From positions 62,001-126,000 of the forward strand of contig JAGPUW010000029.1 of NCBI GenBank assembly GCA_018069465.1: a stretch of DNA of 64,000 bases, read 5' to 3'. Of this stretch, positions 54,751-63,020 are shown one piece after another. A program made the position numbers and the translations under genes. Each line of letters starts with the position of its first letter. The stretch's first letter is position 1. The stretch comes from Gammaproteobacteria bacterium. Lineage in GTDB: Bacteria; Pseudomonadota; Gammaproteobacteria; Pseudomonadales; Porticoccaceae. Under the pieces are notes generated by a model. It saw only the letters and a program-made list of their open reading frames with translations, searched no databases and was not told where the DNA came from.

Positions 54751-55182
54751 ATGAGTCAAGATAAAGACAACTATTTTATGGAACCCATGAGAATGTGGCG
54801 TGAGTGGGTTCAGAAGTCGGAAAAGCAGTGGAGCGAAGCGCTCACTGGGATGATGGCCGACGAGAAATCGAGCAAGATGTTCGGCCACTATTTCCAGGAG
54901 TGGCTGCACGCCCAGAACATGTTTACGGAAATGATCGGCCAGCAATTGGCCTCATTGAACCTGCCATCGCGGGCCGACGTGCTGGGTGTGGAAGACAGGC
55001 TCGGTGGCGTTGAAGATGCGCTATCGACGCTGACCGCCGAAATTCACCAGCTTAAAAAGCAGCTCGCCGCCACCAGCCAGGCGCCCTCTGGCGCACCGGC
55101 CAAACCCACGCGGACCCGCAAGCCCCAGGCAACGACAAAAGGTAGTTCAGAGCAAGCCACTAAGGCCGACGACAACAAGTAG
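54751..55182 (+). CDS. phaR: Small PHA synthase subunit (PhaR/PhaE-like)
   Basis: A 143-residue acidic-to-basic protein. WREWVQKSEKQWSEALTGMM and FQEWLHAQNMFTEMIG resemble the N-terminal part of class III/IV PHA synthase partner subunits (PhaE, PhaR). A coiled coil (about 72-110; VEDRLGGVEDALSTLTAEI) follows. The Lys/Thr/Pro/Ala-rich tail (about 111-143) is probably disordered. It is shorter than known PhaR (about 200) and PhaE (350 or more). It ends 10 bases before phaC, consistent with an obligate partner. The assignment rests mainly on position and pattern. Confidence 0.72.
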   Translation: MSQDKDNYFMEPMRMWREWVQKSEKQWSEALTGMMADEKSSKMFGHYFQEWLHAQNMFTEMIGQQLASLNLPSRADVLGVEDRLGGVEDALSTLTAEIHQLKKQLAATSQAPSGAPAKPTRTRKPQATTKGSSEQATKADDNK

Positions 55183-55192
55183 GCGGATTAAG

Positions 55193-56260
55193 ATGAGAAG
55201 TCAAAGTGATGTTGACGACAAAATCCATAGGGCCGTCGAAAAAGTACTGTCGCGCAATATAGACGGCTTAAAGCACCTCGACGGCCTCGCCCTCGACCAC
55301 GGAGTGACGCCAAAAGACATCGTCTATTCCCGTGGCTCCATGAAACTCTATCACTACCAGCCGGTATGCGACGAAATTTACCGCGTGCCGATCGTGCTCA
55401 TCATGTCCCTGATCAACCGTTATTACATTGTCGATCTGGCCCCCGGACAAAGCTTTGTCGAATACCTGGTGGCACAGGGCTTTGATGTCTATCTCATCGA
55501 CTGGGGACTGCCCAGAAAAGAGCACAAGCATTTTAGTTTTGACGACTATGTAAACAACTTTCTGCCGGACTGCCTCGATAAAGTTGCCGAGGACTGCGGC
55601 GAAGAGGAAGTATCGCTAATCGGCTACTGCCTGGGCGGGGTCATCGCATCCCTCTACACCGCTTTACACCCCGACAAAAATGTCAAAAACCTCGTCACCA
55701 TCGCCACCCCGGTGAATACCGAAGGCATGCCGCTGTATAAAAGCTGGGCCGACAATAAAACCTTTGATATCGACAAGATTGTTGATCAGCTCGGCAATAT
55801 TCCGGGGGGCATGATCGACAGCATGCTGCAAGCCCTGCGACCCCTGCAAAAAACAGCCGGGCGCATGCAGCTACTGGATAATGCCGGCGACGATAAGTTT
55901 CTTGAAGCCCACTACCGCTTTGAGCGCTGGACGGCAGATCAAGTGCCGATTGCGGGCGAGGCCGCTCGACAGCTCTTTCAAGATTTTTTACGGGACAACA
56001 AACTCGTCAAAGGACAACTGGAAATTTCTGGCGAAACAGTAAACCTGGAGCATATCTCAGCCCCCTTCCTCCATGTCACTGCCGTCCACGATCACATTGT
56101 GCCCACCGCTGCGTCGAAAGAACTGATCGGCTTGATTGGCAGTGAAGACAAGTCCGAGATTGCCCTTAAAGGGGGCCATGTCAGTTTAATTGCCGGTGGT
56201 AACGCCGTATTTCGACTGTGGCCAAAGGTTGCCAACTGGCTCGCGGAAAGATCACTGTAG
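55193..56260 (+). CDS. phaC: Polyhydroxyalkanoate synthase, class III/IV PhaC
   Basis: A 355-residue alpha/beta-hydrolase-fold polymerase that links 3-hydroxyacyl-CoA units into polyester. The lipase-like box GYCLGG holds the nucleophile Cys146, with Asp300 in VHDHIVPT and His329 in GGHVSLI. Their spacing is close to that of the Allochromatium enzyme. Length (about 355) and the stretches YRVPIVLIMSLINRYYIVDL and GQGFDVYLIDWG-like text identify class III/IV rather than the longer class I and II enzymes. Such synthases need a partner subunit, here the preceding gene. A GNAT gene follows. Confidence 0.93.
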   Translation: MRSQSDVDDKIHRAVEKVLSRNIDGLKHLDGLALDHGVTPKDIVYSRGSMKLYHYQPVCDEIYRVPIVLIMSLINRYYIVDLAPGQSFVEYLVAQGFDVYLIDWGLPRKEHKHFSFDDYVNNFLPDCLDKVAEDCGEEEVSLIGYCLGGVIASLYTALHPDKNVKNLVTIATPVNTEGMPLYKSWADNKTFDIDKIVDQLGNIPGGMIDSMLQALRPLQKTAGRMQLLDNAGDDKFLEAHYRFERWTADQVPIAGEAARQLFQDFLRDNKLVKGQLEISGETVNLEHISAPFLHVTAVHDHIVPTAASKELIGLIGSEDKSEIALKGGHVSLIAGGNAVFRLWPKVANWLAERSL

Positions 56261-56321
56261 CCAGCACAGCTCACATTTTAATTATTAGCTTATAGCGCAC
56301 TTTGTTGCGGGAGAATTAATT

Positions 56322-56894
56322 TTGGAAACATTCCCTAAAGAAATTGAATTAAGAAATGGCCAGGCCTCTTTGCACCTGATGTCCGAACACGATACGACGG
56401 ACATGCTGGCTTTTGCCAAAACCCTGCCCGCTCACGATTTAATGTTTCTGCGCCGCGATATTTTACAGCCCCATGTCATTGAATCATGGGTAAGGAAAAT
56501 TGAATCCGGCAAAAACATCACTGTCATCGCCACAGTCGACAAGGAAATTATTGGCTATGGCACATTGAGCCGGGGCGAAATTGACTGGTCTCGCCACGTT
56601 GCCGAACTGCGTATTATGGTTGGTCCCAATCACCGCGAGACAGGAGTCGGACGCATTATTGTGCGCGAGCTGTTTAGAATTGCGCTGGATAAAAGCATAG
56701 AAAAAATCTATGCGCGCATGACCCTCGATCAAACCGGTGCCCGCAAACTCTTTCAGGAACTGGGTTTTCACCCCGAGGCCCTACTTGAAAATGAAGTCAA
56801 AGACCGCGAGGGTAAGGTTCACGACGTACTGTCGATGGCGGTGGATGTTGAAACCTTCCACGCTCGTCGTGACAGTTACGGCCTAACCCGCTAA
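56322..56894 (+). CDS. GNAT-family acetyltransferase
   Basis: A 190-residue protein of the Gcn5-related fold. The acetyl-CoA motif reads HRETGVGRIIVREL (about 106-119), fitting R/Q-xx-G-x-G/A. The N-terminal strands ISVIATVDKEIIGYG-like and the later LDQTGARKLFQELGF are usual. The start at TTG 56322 has GGGAG 11 bases upstream; no ATG is suitably placed. The acceptor substrate (protein, amine or antibiotic) cannot be inferred. It lies 61 bases after phaC and may be co-transcribed. Confidence 0.85.
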   Translation: METFPKEIELRNGQASLHLMSEHDTTDMLAFAKTLPAHDLMFLRRDILQPHVIESWVRKIESGKNITVIATVDKEIIGYGTLSRGEIDWSRHVAELRIMVGPNHRETGVGRIIVRELFRIALDKSIEKIYARMTLDQTGARKLFQELGFHPEALLENEVKDREGKVHDVLSMAVDVETFHARRDSYGLTR

Positions 56895-56910
56895 TCACAA
56901 ACGCGCCGAT

Positions 56911-56950
56911 AGCCAACAAGCGACAAAAAAAGAACTGTCCCTTGTTGGCT
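56911..56950. terminator. Inverted repeat between convergent genes
   Basis: AGCCAACAAG and CTTGTTGGCT form a perfect 10-bp stem around a 20-base loop. It is followed by AATCAATTTT on the plus side and lies between the GNAT stop and the CocE stop. It is a likely terminator for one or both. Confidence 0.6.
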
Positions 56951-56958
56951 AATCAATT

Positions 56959-58692
56959 TTAAGAAATAACCGGAAGTAGTATGTGCGACGGGTAGCGCTG
57001 GTCGTGAAAAACTTTCTGTAAGGCCGACACACTTGCCACCGCCTCAACCCCCACCTCTCCGGTATTGGGGTTGCGGTCGTAACGGGGGAAGTCGCTCGAT
57101 GTAATAATCACCCGCAGACGATGCCCCGCCTTAAACACCATCGCCGTCGCCAGCAAATTCAGATGCCATTTCACCACATCACCCGGCGCAAAGGCTCGCC
57201 CGGTTTGGTGCACCTGATAAGAGGCCCGCAACACGCCGTCGCAAACATTAAAGGTTGTGCCGTCGGCGCGCACTTCGCACAGCTTAATCATCCAATCGGT
57301 GTCTAGCGCAGAAGTACTGGCATAGATTTCTGCACTCACCTGCCCGGCCAATTCGAGATCTTCCGCCAGTACCTCCGAGGTGTAAACCAGGACATCGCGG
57401 CGACCGAGAATAGGCGCTTGATCGACAGGCCCCGGCGTATATTTGGGCGGCATTAACAAGGTACCGCCACAGGTGGGACAGGGATCTTCGGGGTCGTAAA
57501 CATAGCTATCGGGTGAGCTATCTAAGGGCGGTTTGTCTGGCCCAAAGCCGCTCTCACCACGACTACTGCCAAGATACCAGGGTGTCGCCACCGCCCGAGC
57601 GGGCGGCCACTCCTGCTCATCACGCCAACGATTAATGCCCTGTACAAAGACTTTAACTGGCGCTTCCTCATCTATGCCGTTTTGCTCACCCTTCAACCAG
57701 CGGCTAAACCAGCGCAGTTGCAGTGTCGTCAGGTCTTCCTTTAAATCCATAAACAGGCCGCTGCTGCGAAAACCAAAGTCCACCTGCCCGACCATATTCA
57801 TAAACATGCCGTGGGACCAGGGGCCGATAATCATGCGCGTATGCTCGCGCGCCTGCTCGCTACCACCGCGAGTTTTCATCCCGGCAAAATGTTCCAGATC
57901 GGCACCGAGCAACATGTCGTACCAACCGGCAATTATCAGTGCCGGTACTTTAACCGACTCGTGCCGGTTGTTGAGCAAGATGCTATCTGTCCAGTCATCG
58001 GGCACGGGGTGTTTAAACATTTCATAAAGAAAAGGCACGAAGCTCTCATCGTCTTTGTGCCCGGCACTCAACTCAGTCAGTGGTTGCTCGCACACCAGCT
58101 CACTGAAAGCATCGTTGGCGTCGGCAAGCTCTGTGATACGCGCCATTAATTCAGGCAATTCTTTGCCAGAGCGAAGTAGCGCGGCGGGGCCAATAATCCG
58201 CAAGGCCCAGGTCATTAAGGTAGAGAGCTGCATGACGCCATCGCGCCAGAAATTGTTGTGCCAGAAACTATTCGGTGCCGTGGTCGGCGAAATTGCCCGC
58301 AGCGCCTCATGTCCCGACGCTGCCCCCAACCAGGTATTACCGCCCATGTACGACAGGCCGTAGCAACCGACCACGCCCGCCGACCAGCTCTGCTTTGCGG
58401 CCCAATCGATCGTGTCGGCACAGTCCGGCTCCTCATCGCGATAGGGGAAAAACACCCCCCCCTCTGAAGCCCAGCGACTGCGTACATCTTGAATAAGCAC
58501 GACAAAACCCGCCGCCGCAGCTCGAATGGGGTCGAGAGTAGACGCGGTAATTAGCCACATTTCCTTATTGTAGGGCGTTCGCTGCACGAGAACCGGGTAC
58601 TTCCCGTCATCGGCGGGGCGATAAACGTCAGCCCTTAGCACCACGCCATCGCTCATGGGCACAGCAACATTTTTATCAACAATGACACTCAT
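56959..58692 (-). CDS. CocE/NonD-family serine hydrolase
   Basis: A 577-residue enzyme of the S15/X-Pro dipeptidyl-peptidase superfamily. The ATG at 58692 has GGGAGAGTCGGGA upstream; a longer frame starts earlier but adds unrelated sequence. The catalytic Ser is in YGLSYMGG, Asp in IIAGWYDMLL and His in IGPWSHGMF. A C-terminal jelly-roll-like domain (from about 390) ends near RVIITSSDFPRYDRNPNTGE. There is no signal peptide. Relatives hydrolyse acyl esters, cocaine, glutaryl-acylase substrates or X-Pro peptides; the substrate here is unknown. A short Cys pair (CPTCGG) lies near residue 415. Confidence 0.9.
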   Translation of the reverse strand: MSVIVDKNVAVPMSDGVVLRADVYRPADDGKYPVLVQRTPYNKEMWLITASTLDPIRAAAAGFVVLIQDVRSRWASEGGVFFPYRDEEPDCADTIDWAAKQSWSAGVVGCYGLSYMGGNTWLGAASGHEALRAISPTTAPNSFWHNNFWRDGVMQLSTLMTWALRIIGPAALLRSGKELPELMARITELADANDAFSELVCEQPLTELSAGHKDDESFVPFLYEMFKHPVPDDWTDSILLNNRHESVKVPALIIAGWYDMLLGADLEHFAGMKTRGGSEQAREHTRMIIGPWSHGMFMNMVGQVDFGFRSSGLFMDLKEDLTTLQLRWFSRWLKGEQNGIDEEAPVKVFVQGINRWRDEQEWPPARAVATPWYLGSSRGESGFGPDKPPLDSSPDSYVYDPEDPCPTCGGTLLMPPKYTPGPVDQAPILGRRDVLVYTSEVLAEDLELAGQVSAEIYASTSALDTDWMIKLCEVRADGTTFNVCDGVLRASYQVHQTGRAFAPGDVVKWHLNLLATAMVFKAGHRLRVIITSSDFPRYDRNPNTGEVGVEAVASVSALQKVFHDQRYPSHILLPVIS

Positions 58693-58911
58693 TCCCGACT
58701 CTCCCGTGTTAACCAGTAGTGGCCAATATAATACCTTGAAAAAAGGTAGTGGAGATGACACAGGACAGCGTAATCACTCACCAGACAGGCAAATAATTCA
58801 TTGAAAAAAGCGCTAAAACTAACACGGGGAAATACTTGCCCTGTTGTTTGATGTGACTGCGTCACCAGGGCGAAATAAGAAATGACAAAGGCTTAAATAC
58901 GCGCTCAGGTA

Positions 58912-60723
58912 TCAGCGCCGCTGCAGACGCTTTTCAATTTCGGCAACGGCCAGCGGCGCAGAAAATAAATAGCCCTGCAGTAAGTCACAGCCCTCCCGAG
59001 CGAGAATCTCACGCTGTAATTCACTTTCAATTCGCTTCGCCAGAACGGGCACCCCAAGGCTGGAGGCCATGGCAACAATCGCTTTTATGAGGCGCGGATC
59101 ATCGTTGTCCACCGTCAGGTTATCGACAAAATCCCTATCCATTTTCACCAGATCAATGGGCAAGCGAGCGAGCAGGGCCAGCGATACACCGCCAGTACCA
59201 AAGTTATCGAGGGCCACGCCTATACCACGCTTGCGCAGCTCTTCTAATTCATCGATAAGCTCACCACTATCACCCGCTAACAGGCTCTCGGCAATATCCA
59301 GCTCCAGATAAGAGGGGGGCAGCTGCGTTTTATCAAGCACTCGCCCAACCATCTCATAAAAATCTCTTTGCTCGGTGTACAGGGAAAAATTGATGGCCAT
59401 TTTATCGAGCAAGAAGCCCCTGTCCAGCCAGCTCTTTGCCTGCACACAGGCGGCCTGCAACACCCACTCACTGAGCTCATCCATCAAACCCTCTTCCTCC
59501 ACCATCGGCAAGAAATCGCCCGTGGTCAGTAAACCCCGGGTGGGATGATTCCAGCGAACGAGGGCTTCCAGAGAACGCGACATCGAGCCATCGGTATGAA
59601 ACAGGGGCTGATAAAACAACACGAACTCATTATTTTTCAGGGCACTTCGCAGCTCAATACTCAGCCTTTTCTTTGCTTCGACAACCCGTGTCAAACCCTC
59701 TTCGTAAAAATAAAAGCCGTTGCGACCTTTCGACTTGGCTTTGTACATTGCCCGGTCGGCAAAGCTCAGCAATTCGCGAAGCTCCAGGGCATCATTGGGG
59801 AAGAGGCTAATGCCGACACTCGCCGACACCCCCGCACTGTAACCATCGGTGATAATGGGAATGGCGCACTCATCAATAATGCGCTGGGCCACCTGGGTGA
59901 CACTATTGAGGTCATCAATATTTTCCAGTAACAGGGTAAATTCATCTCCGCCATAGCGCGCCAGAGTATCGCTACTGCGCTGGCAGCGCTTCAGTCGGCT
60001 GGCTATTTCTCGCAGCACATCGTCGCCCGCTTTATGGCCATAGGTGTCGTTGATAACCTTGAAGTTATCAAGATCGACGAACAATACAGCCAGTTGAGCC
60101 TGATGGCGTCTGGCACTGGAAATAGCGTGATTCAGGGTCATGTCGAACATCGGGCGATTGCACAGGCCGGTTAACTTATCCTGATGGGCCTTGTCCCATA
60201 GATCTTTTTCTCGGTCGCGACGCTCGAGAATAATACCGGCAATATTGGCCGATTCAGTGAGTAATTGCTGCTGGAAATAACTCGGCTCTCTCACCTCAAA
60301 GCTCGATATTGCAAAGGAGCCGACCACCTCACCCTCGGTATTGGTGATCGGATGAGACCAGCAGGCGCTGATACTAAAGTCGAGGGCTAGCTGGCGAACA
60401 TCTGACCAACACTCATCCTCCAGAGTATTGCTGACATAAACAGGCGCGTTTTGAAAGACCGCCAGGGCGCAGGAACCGGAGCGTTCTCCGGGCACGGTAC
60501 AGTTTAATCGATCAACCACCGCACTCGGCAGATTGGGCCCCGAGATTACATTGAGGTGTTGTCTCGAGGCATCAAAAACCATCACTGAGCATACCGACTC
60601 AGACACCAGCAGCTCTGAGGCGACACACAATTCATCGAGAGTTTCTTGAAAACCGCCACCTAAGGCGACTCTTTCGAGGATTTTTTTCTGTGAAAGGAGG
60701 AGCTGATCTTCCCTGTTGTCCAT
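58912..60723 (-). CDS. GAF-GGDEF-EAL c-di-GMP protein with degenerate EAL motifs
   Basis: A 603-residue soluble protein. The GAF domain (about 20-170) ends with a helix leading to GGDEF (about 185-345) and EAL (about 360-600) domains. The cyclase is intact: YGGDEF preceded five residues earlier by RSSD, an inhibitory RxxD. The EAL half keeps EAL at 386 and Asn in INFSL. It shows ELDIAES for ELEITES, DNFGTGGVSL for DDFGTGYSSL (Asn at 507), VKMD for LKID and AKRIES for AEGVET. Phosphodiesterase activity is therefore unlikely. Net cyclase function with GAF control is inferred. It has its own gap of 196 bases upstream, with no gene. Confidence 0.92.
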   Translation of the reverse strand: MDNREDQLLLSQKKILERVALGGGFQETLDELCVASELLVSESVCSVMVFDASRQHLNVISGPNLPSAVVDRLNCTVPGERSGSCALAVFQNAPVYVSNTLEDECWSDVRQLALDFSISACWSHPITNTEGEVVGSFAISSFEVREPSYFQQQLLTESANIAGIILERRDREKDLWDKAHQDKLTGLCNRPMFDMTLNHAISSARRHQAQLAVLFVDLDNFKVINDTYGHKAGDDVLREIASRLKRCQRSSDTLARYGGDEFTLLLENIDDLNSVTQVAQRIIDECAIPIITDGYSAGVSASVGISLFPNDALELRELLSFADRAMYKAKSKGRNGFYFYEEGLTRVVEAKKRLSIELRSALKNNEFVLFYQPLFHTDGSMSRSLEALVRWNHPTRGLLTTGDFLPMVEEEGLMDELSEWVLQAACVQAKSWLDRGFLLDKMAINFSLYTEQRDFYEMVGRVLDKTQLPPSYLELDIAESLLAGDSGELIDELEELRKRGIGVALDNFGTGGVSLALLARLPIDLVKMDRDFVDNLTVDNDDPRLIKAIVAMASSLGVPVLAKRIESELQREILAREGCDLLQGYLFSAPLAVAEIEKRLQRR

Positions 60724-60919
60724 TATTTTATTCCATTACCGCAAGAAGCCTCCCCGCATCACTGGCCAGGGAACAAATACCAAGTCACCGATGAATCATA
60801 CGCTACACGGCAAAAAAATAACTTGCACTGCGACCACTGGTCGCCGAGCGCGGGGAATTGCTGACAGTTGGCTATTTAGCAAAGGGCAAACCGAGATCGG
60901 CGCCCTGCTAAGCTGCTTT

Positions 60920-61813
60920 TTACTCAAACATTTGCTGAATACTGGAAAAGTCGAGATCGGCCTGATTGTCGCCGCCGGCATTTTCATGCAGGCCGTAAAG
61001 ACTATTCGCCAGGGCGCCCATCGGTGTACTGGAGTGACTGGCGAGTGCCGCTTCCATCGCCAGGCCGAGATCTTTTTGCATCAGCTTGACCATAAAGCCG
61101 CCCTCGTAACCGCGACTGGCGGGCACGCCCTCCATCACTCCGGGGTAGGGATTGTACTTTTCCAGCGACCAGTTACAGCCCGAGCTTTTCAGCATAATCT
61201 CTGACAACACGGCGGGGTCGAGGCCGTTATCGACACCCAGCTGTAAAGACTCAGCGGTGCCAATCATGTGCACCGCGAGCAGCATATTGTTGCAGATTTT
61301 GGCAATTTGCCCGGCACCACTGGCGCCGGCGTGGAAAACATTGGCACCGATATGCACCAGCACTTCTTTCGCCGCCTCGACATCAGCCGCTTCGCCGCCA
61401 CACATAAAGGCCAAAGTCCCGGCCTGCGCACCGCCAACGCCACCCGATACCGGCGCGTCAATAGCGCGAATATTACGTTTTTTAGCCTCTTCGCCAATGC
61501 GTCGTGAACTCGACGCCGCAACTGTGGAGCAGTCGATTAGCAGAGCGGACGGGGCAACCAGATCGAGTAAACCGGCACCGTCAATATAAAGGCTTTCGGC
61601 AATAGCGCCATTGGGCAGCATGGAAATCACAAAGTCGGCACCGGCTACGGCTTCTTTTTCAGAGCCCGCCGCCGTGCAGCCATCGACGACCGCTTGTTCT
61701 AGCGACGCGGGCTGTAGGTCAAAGGCGCAAACCTCAAACCCGGCTTTCACTAAATTGGCCGCCATCGGGCCGCCCATATTTCCCAAACCAAAAAATGCGA
61801 TTTTCTTTGCCAT
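60920..61813 (-). CDS. mmsB: 3-hydroxyisobutyrate dehydrogenase
   Basis: A 297-residue NAD-dependent enzyme of valine breakdown that oxidises 3-hydroxyisobutyrate to methylmalonate semialdehyde. The Rossmann motif FFGLGNMGGPMA is at the start. The substrate loop APVSGGVGGAQAGTL is near residue 118, and the catalytic Lys lies in GAGQIAKICNNMLL. The helical C-terminal domain closes it. It lies last in the operon with the HIBYL-CoA hydrolase and enoyl-CoA hydratase. A tandem 14-bp repeat just upstream duplicates its ribosome-binding sequence. Confidence 0.95.
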   Translation of the reverse strand: MAKKIAFFGLGNMGGPMAANLVKAGFEVCAFDLQPASLEQAVVDGCTAAGSEKEAVAGADFVISMLPNGAIAESLYIDGAGLLDLVAPSALLIDCSTVAASSSRRIGEEAKKRNIRAIDAPVSGGVGGAQAGTLAFMCGGEAADVEAAKEVLVHIGANVFHAGASGAGQIAKICNNMLLAVHMIGTAESLQLGVDNGLDPAVLSEIMLKSSGCNWSLEKYNPYPGVMEGVPASRGYEGGFMVKLMQKDLGLAMEAALASHSSTPMGALANSLYGLHENAGGDNQADLDFSSIQQMFE

Positions 61814-61841
61814 GATGCTTTCCTTAAGAGACTTTCCTTAA
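61814..61841. repeat. 14-bp tandem repeat duplicating a ribosome-binding site
   Basis: Units GATGCTTTCCTTAA (61814-61827) and GAGACTTTCCTTAA (61828-61841) match at 12 of 14 positions, directly before the mmsB ATG. On the coding strand each unit carries TTAAGGAAAG, so two Shine-Dalgarno-like sites stand 14 bases apart. Confidence 0.88.
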
Positions 61842-61863
61842 TATAGGTATGTGCCAGCCGGCT

Positions 61864-62985
61864 TTATAAATCGGCCAGAGGGTTGGCTTTATCCGCCCAG
61901 GGCCAGGTGAGGTATTGCTCGCGCATCTCACTGGAAAACTCTGCCAGGGTCGCCGGTTGGAACTTCGGTTGATTGTCTTTTTCAATAATCTGCGCGCGAA
62001 TGCCCTCGCGAAAAACGCCGTACTTGGCGCAATTCACCGTGCCGATCAATTCCAGCTTCAGGCACTCATTCAAGGGTAAATCGCGACCGCGCTGATTCAA
62101 CTCGTAGGCAAGAAAAATCGATGCCGGGCAACCTCGCTTCAAGGTGGCAACAGCGCGGCTCAGCCACTTGTTGTCACCCTCATAGGCGCTAATCGCCGCC
62201 ACCACTGCCTCTAAAGTATCGCCCGCAGTGGCCTCGTCTATCCAGGCCATATGGGGTTCGAGTTGGGCGGCGGGCACGAGCGCTTGATGCTGCTTTTGCA
62301 AGGCATCCAGCGCCACCGTCATCTGCTTGCGGTCGGTATCGGCATTCGCCGTCCAGTTCAATGTTGCCAGTTGATCGAGCATGGCGGCCTTTTCAGCGTG
62401 GGGAATAAACACATCGCCAAGGCCGATATACAGGGCATCGGCGGCATTAATCTGCGCCCCAGTGAGCGCCAGAAATAAACCACTATTGCCACGGGCTTGA
62501 TTGAGAAACCAGGTGCCACCGACATCGGGCAACAGGCCAATCGTCACTTCGGGCATGGCAATGCGCGTGCTTTCAGTGACGACGCGAAAATCCGCACCCT
62601 CGAATAAGCCCATACCGCCACCCATCACAAAGCCGTTTCCCCAGGCGATGATAGGTTTGGGGAAGTTGTGCAGGCGATGGTTGAGGCGATATTCCCGCGA
62701 GAAAAAATCAGTGGCGTAGGCGTTGTAGTTTTCACCGCATTCCACCATAGATTCATAGAGCATGCGAATGTCGCCGCCCGCTGCAAAAGCCCTGTCCCCA
62801 GCGCTGTCGAGCAAGATACAGACAACGCTGTCATCGGCCTCCCAAAGCTCCGCCTGGGCGCTGATCATATCGACCATTTCCAGACTGAGGGAGTTCAGTG
62901 CTTTTTCGGCATTGAGGGTGGCGATGGCTATTTTTTTGCCGTTGCCACAGGCTTTTTCACTAAATAGTACGGGCTGTTCGGACAC
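61864..62985 (-). CDS. 3-hydroxyisobutyryl-CoA hydrolase
   Basis: A 373-residue crotonase-fold enzyme that splits 3-hydroxyisobutyryl-CoA to free acid and CoA in valine degradation. FAAGGDIRMLYE, VMGGGMGLFEGADFRVV and MPEVTIGLLPDVGGTWFL are typical of the HIBYL-CoA hydrolase subgroup. The longer C-terminal part (about 250-373), with LSRAVATLKRGCPASIFLAYEL and FREGIRAQIIEKDNQP, separates it from plain enoyl-CoA hydratases. It lies 35 bases after the hydratase gene in the operon. Confidence 0.94.
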   Translation of the reverse strand: MSEQPVLFSEKACGNGKKIAIATLNAEKALNSLSLEMVDMISAQAELWEADDSVVCILLDSAGDRAFAAGGDIRMLYESMVECGENYNAYATDFFSREYRLNHRLHNFPKPIIAWGNGFVMGGGMGLFEGADFRVVTESTRIAMPEVTIGLLPDVGGTWFLNQARGNSGLFLALTGAQINAADALYIGLGDVFIPHAEKAAMLDQLATLNWTANADTDRKQMTVALDALQKQHQALVPAAQLEPHMAWIDEATAGDTLEAVVAAISAYEGDNKWLSRAVATLKRGCPASIFLAYELNQRGRDLPLNECLKLELIGTVNCAKYGVFREGIRAQIIEKDNQPKFQPATLAEFSSEMREQYLTWPWADKANPLADL

Positions 62986-63020
62986 GCTTAACTCCTGTTC
63001 TCATTATTTAAAAATAACAA

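Noticed and set aside
60716-61204. 162-codon plus-strand frame opposite mmsB
   Set aside because: The second half is antisense to mmsB and the start overlaps the start of the GAF-GGDEF-EAL gene; no motif was seen.
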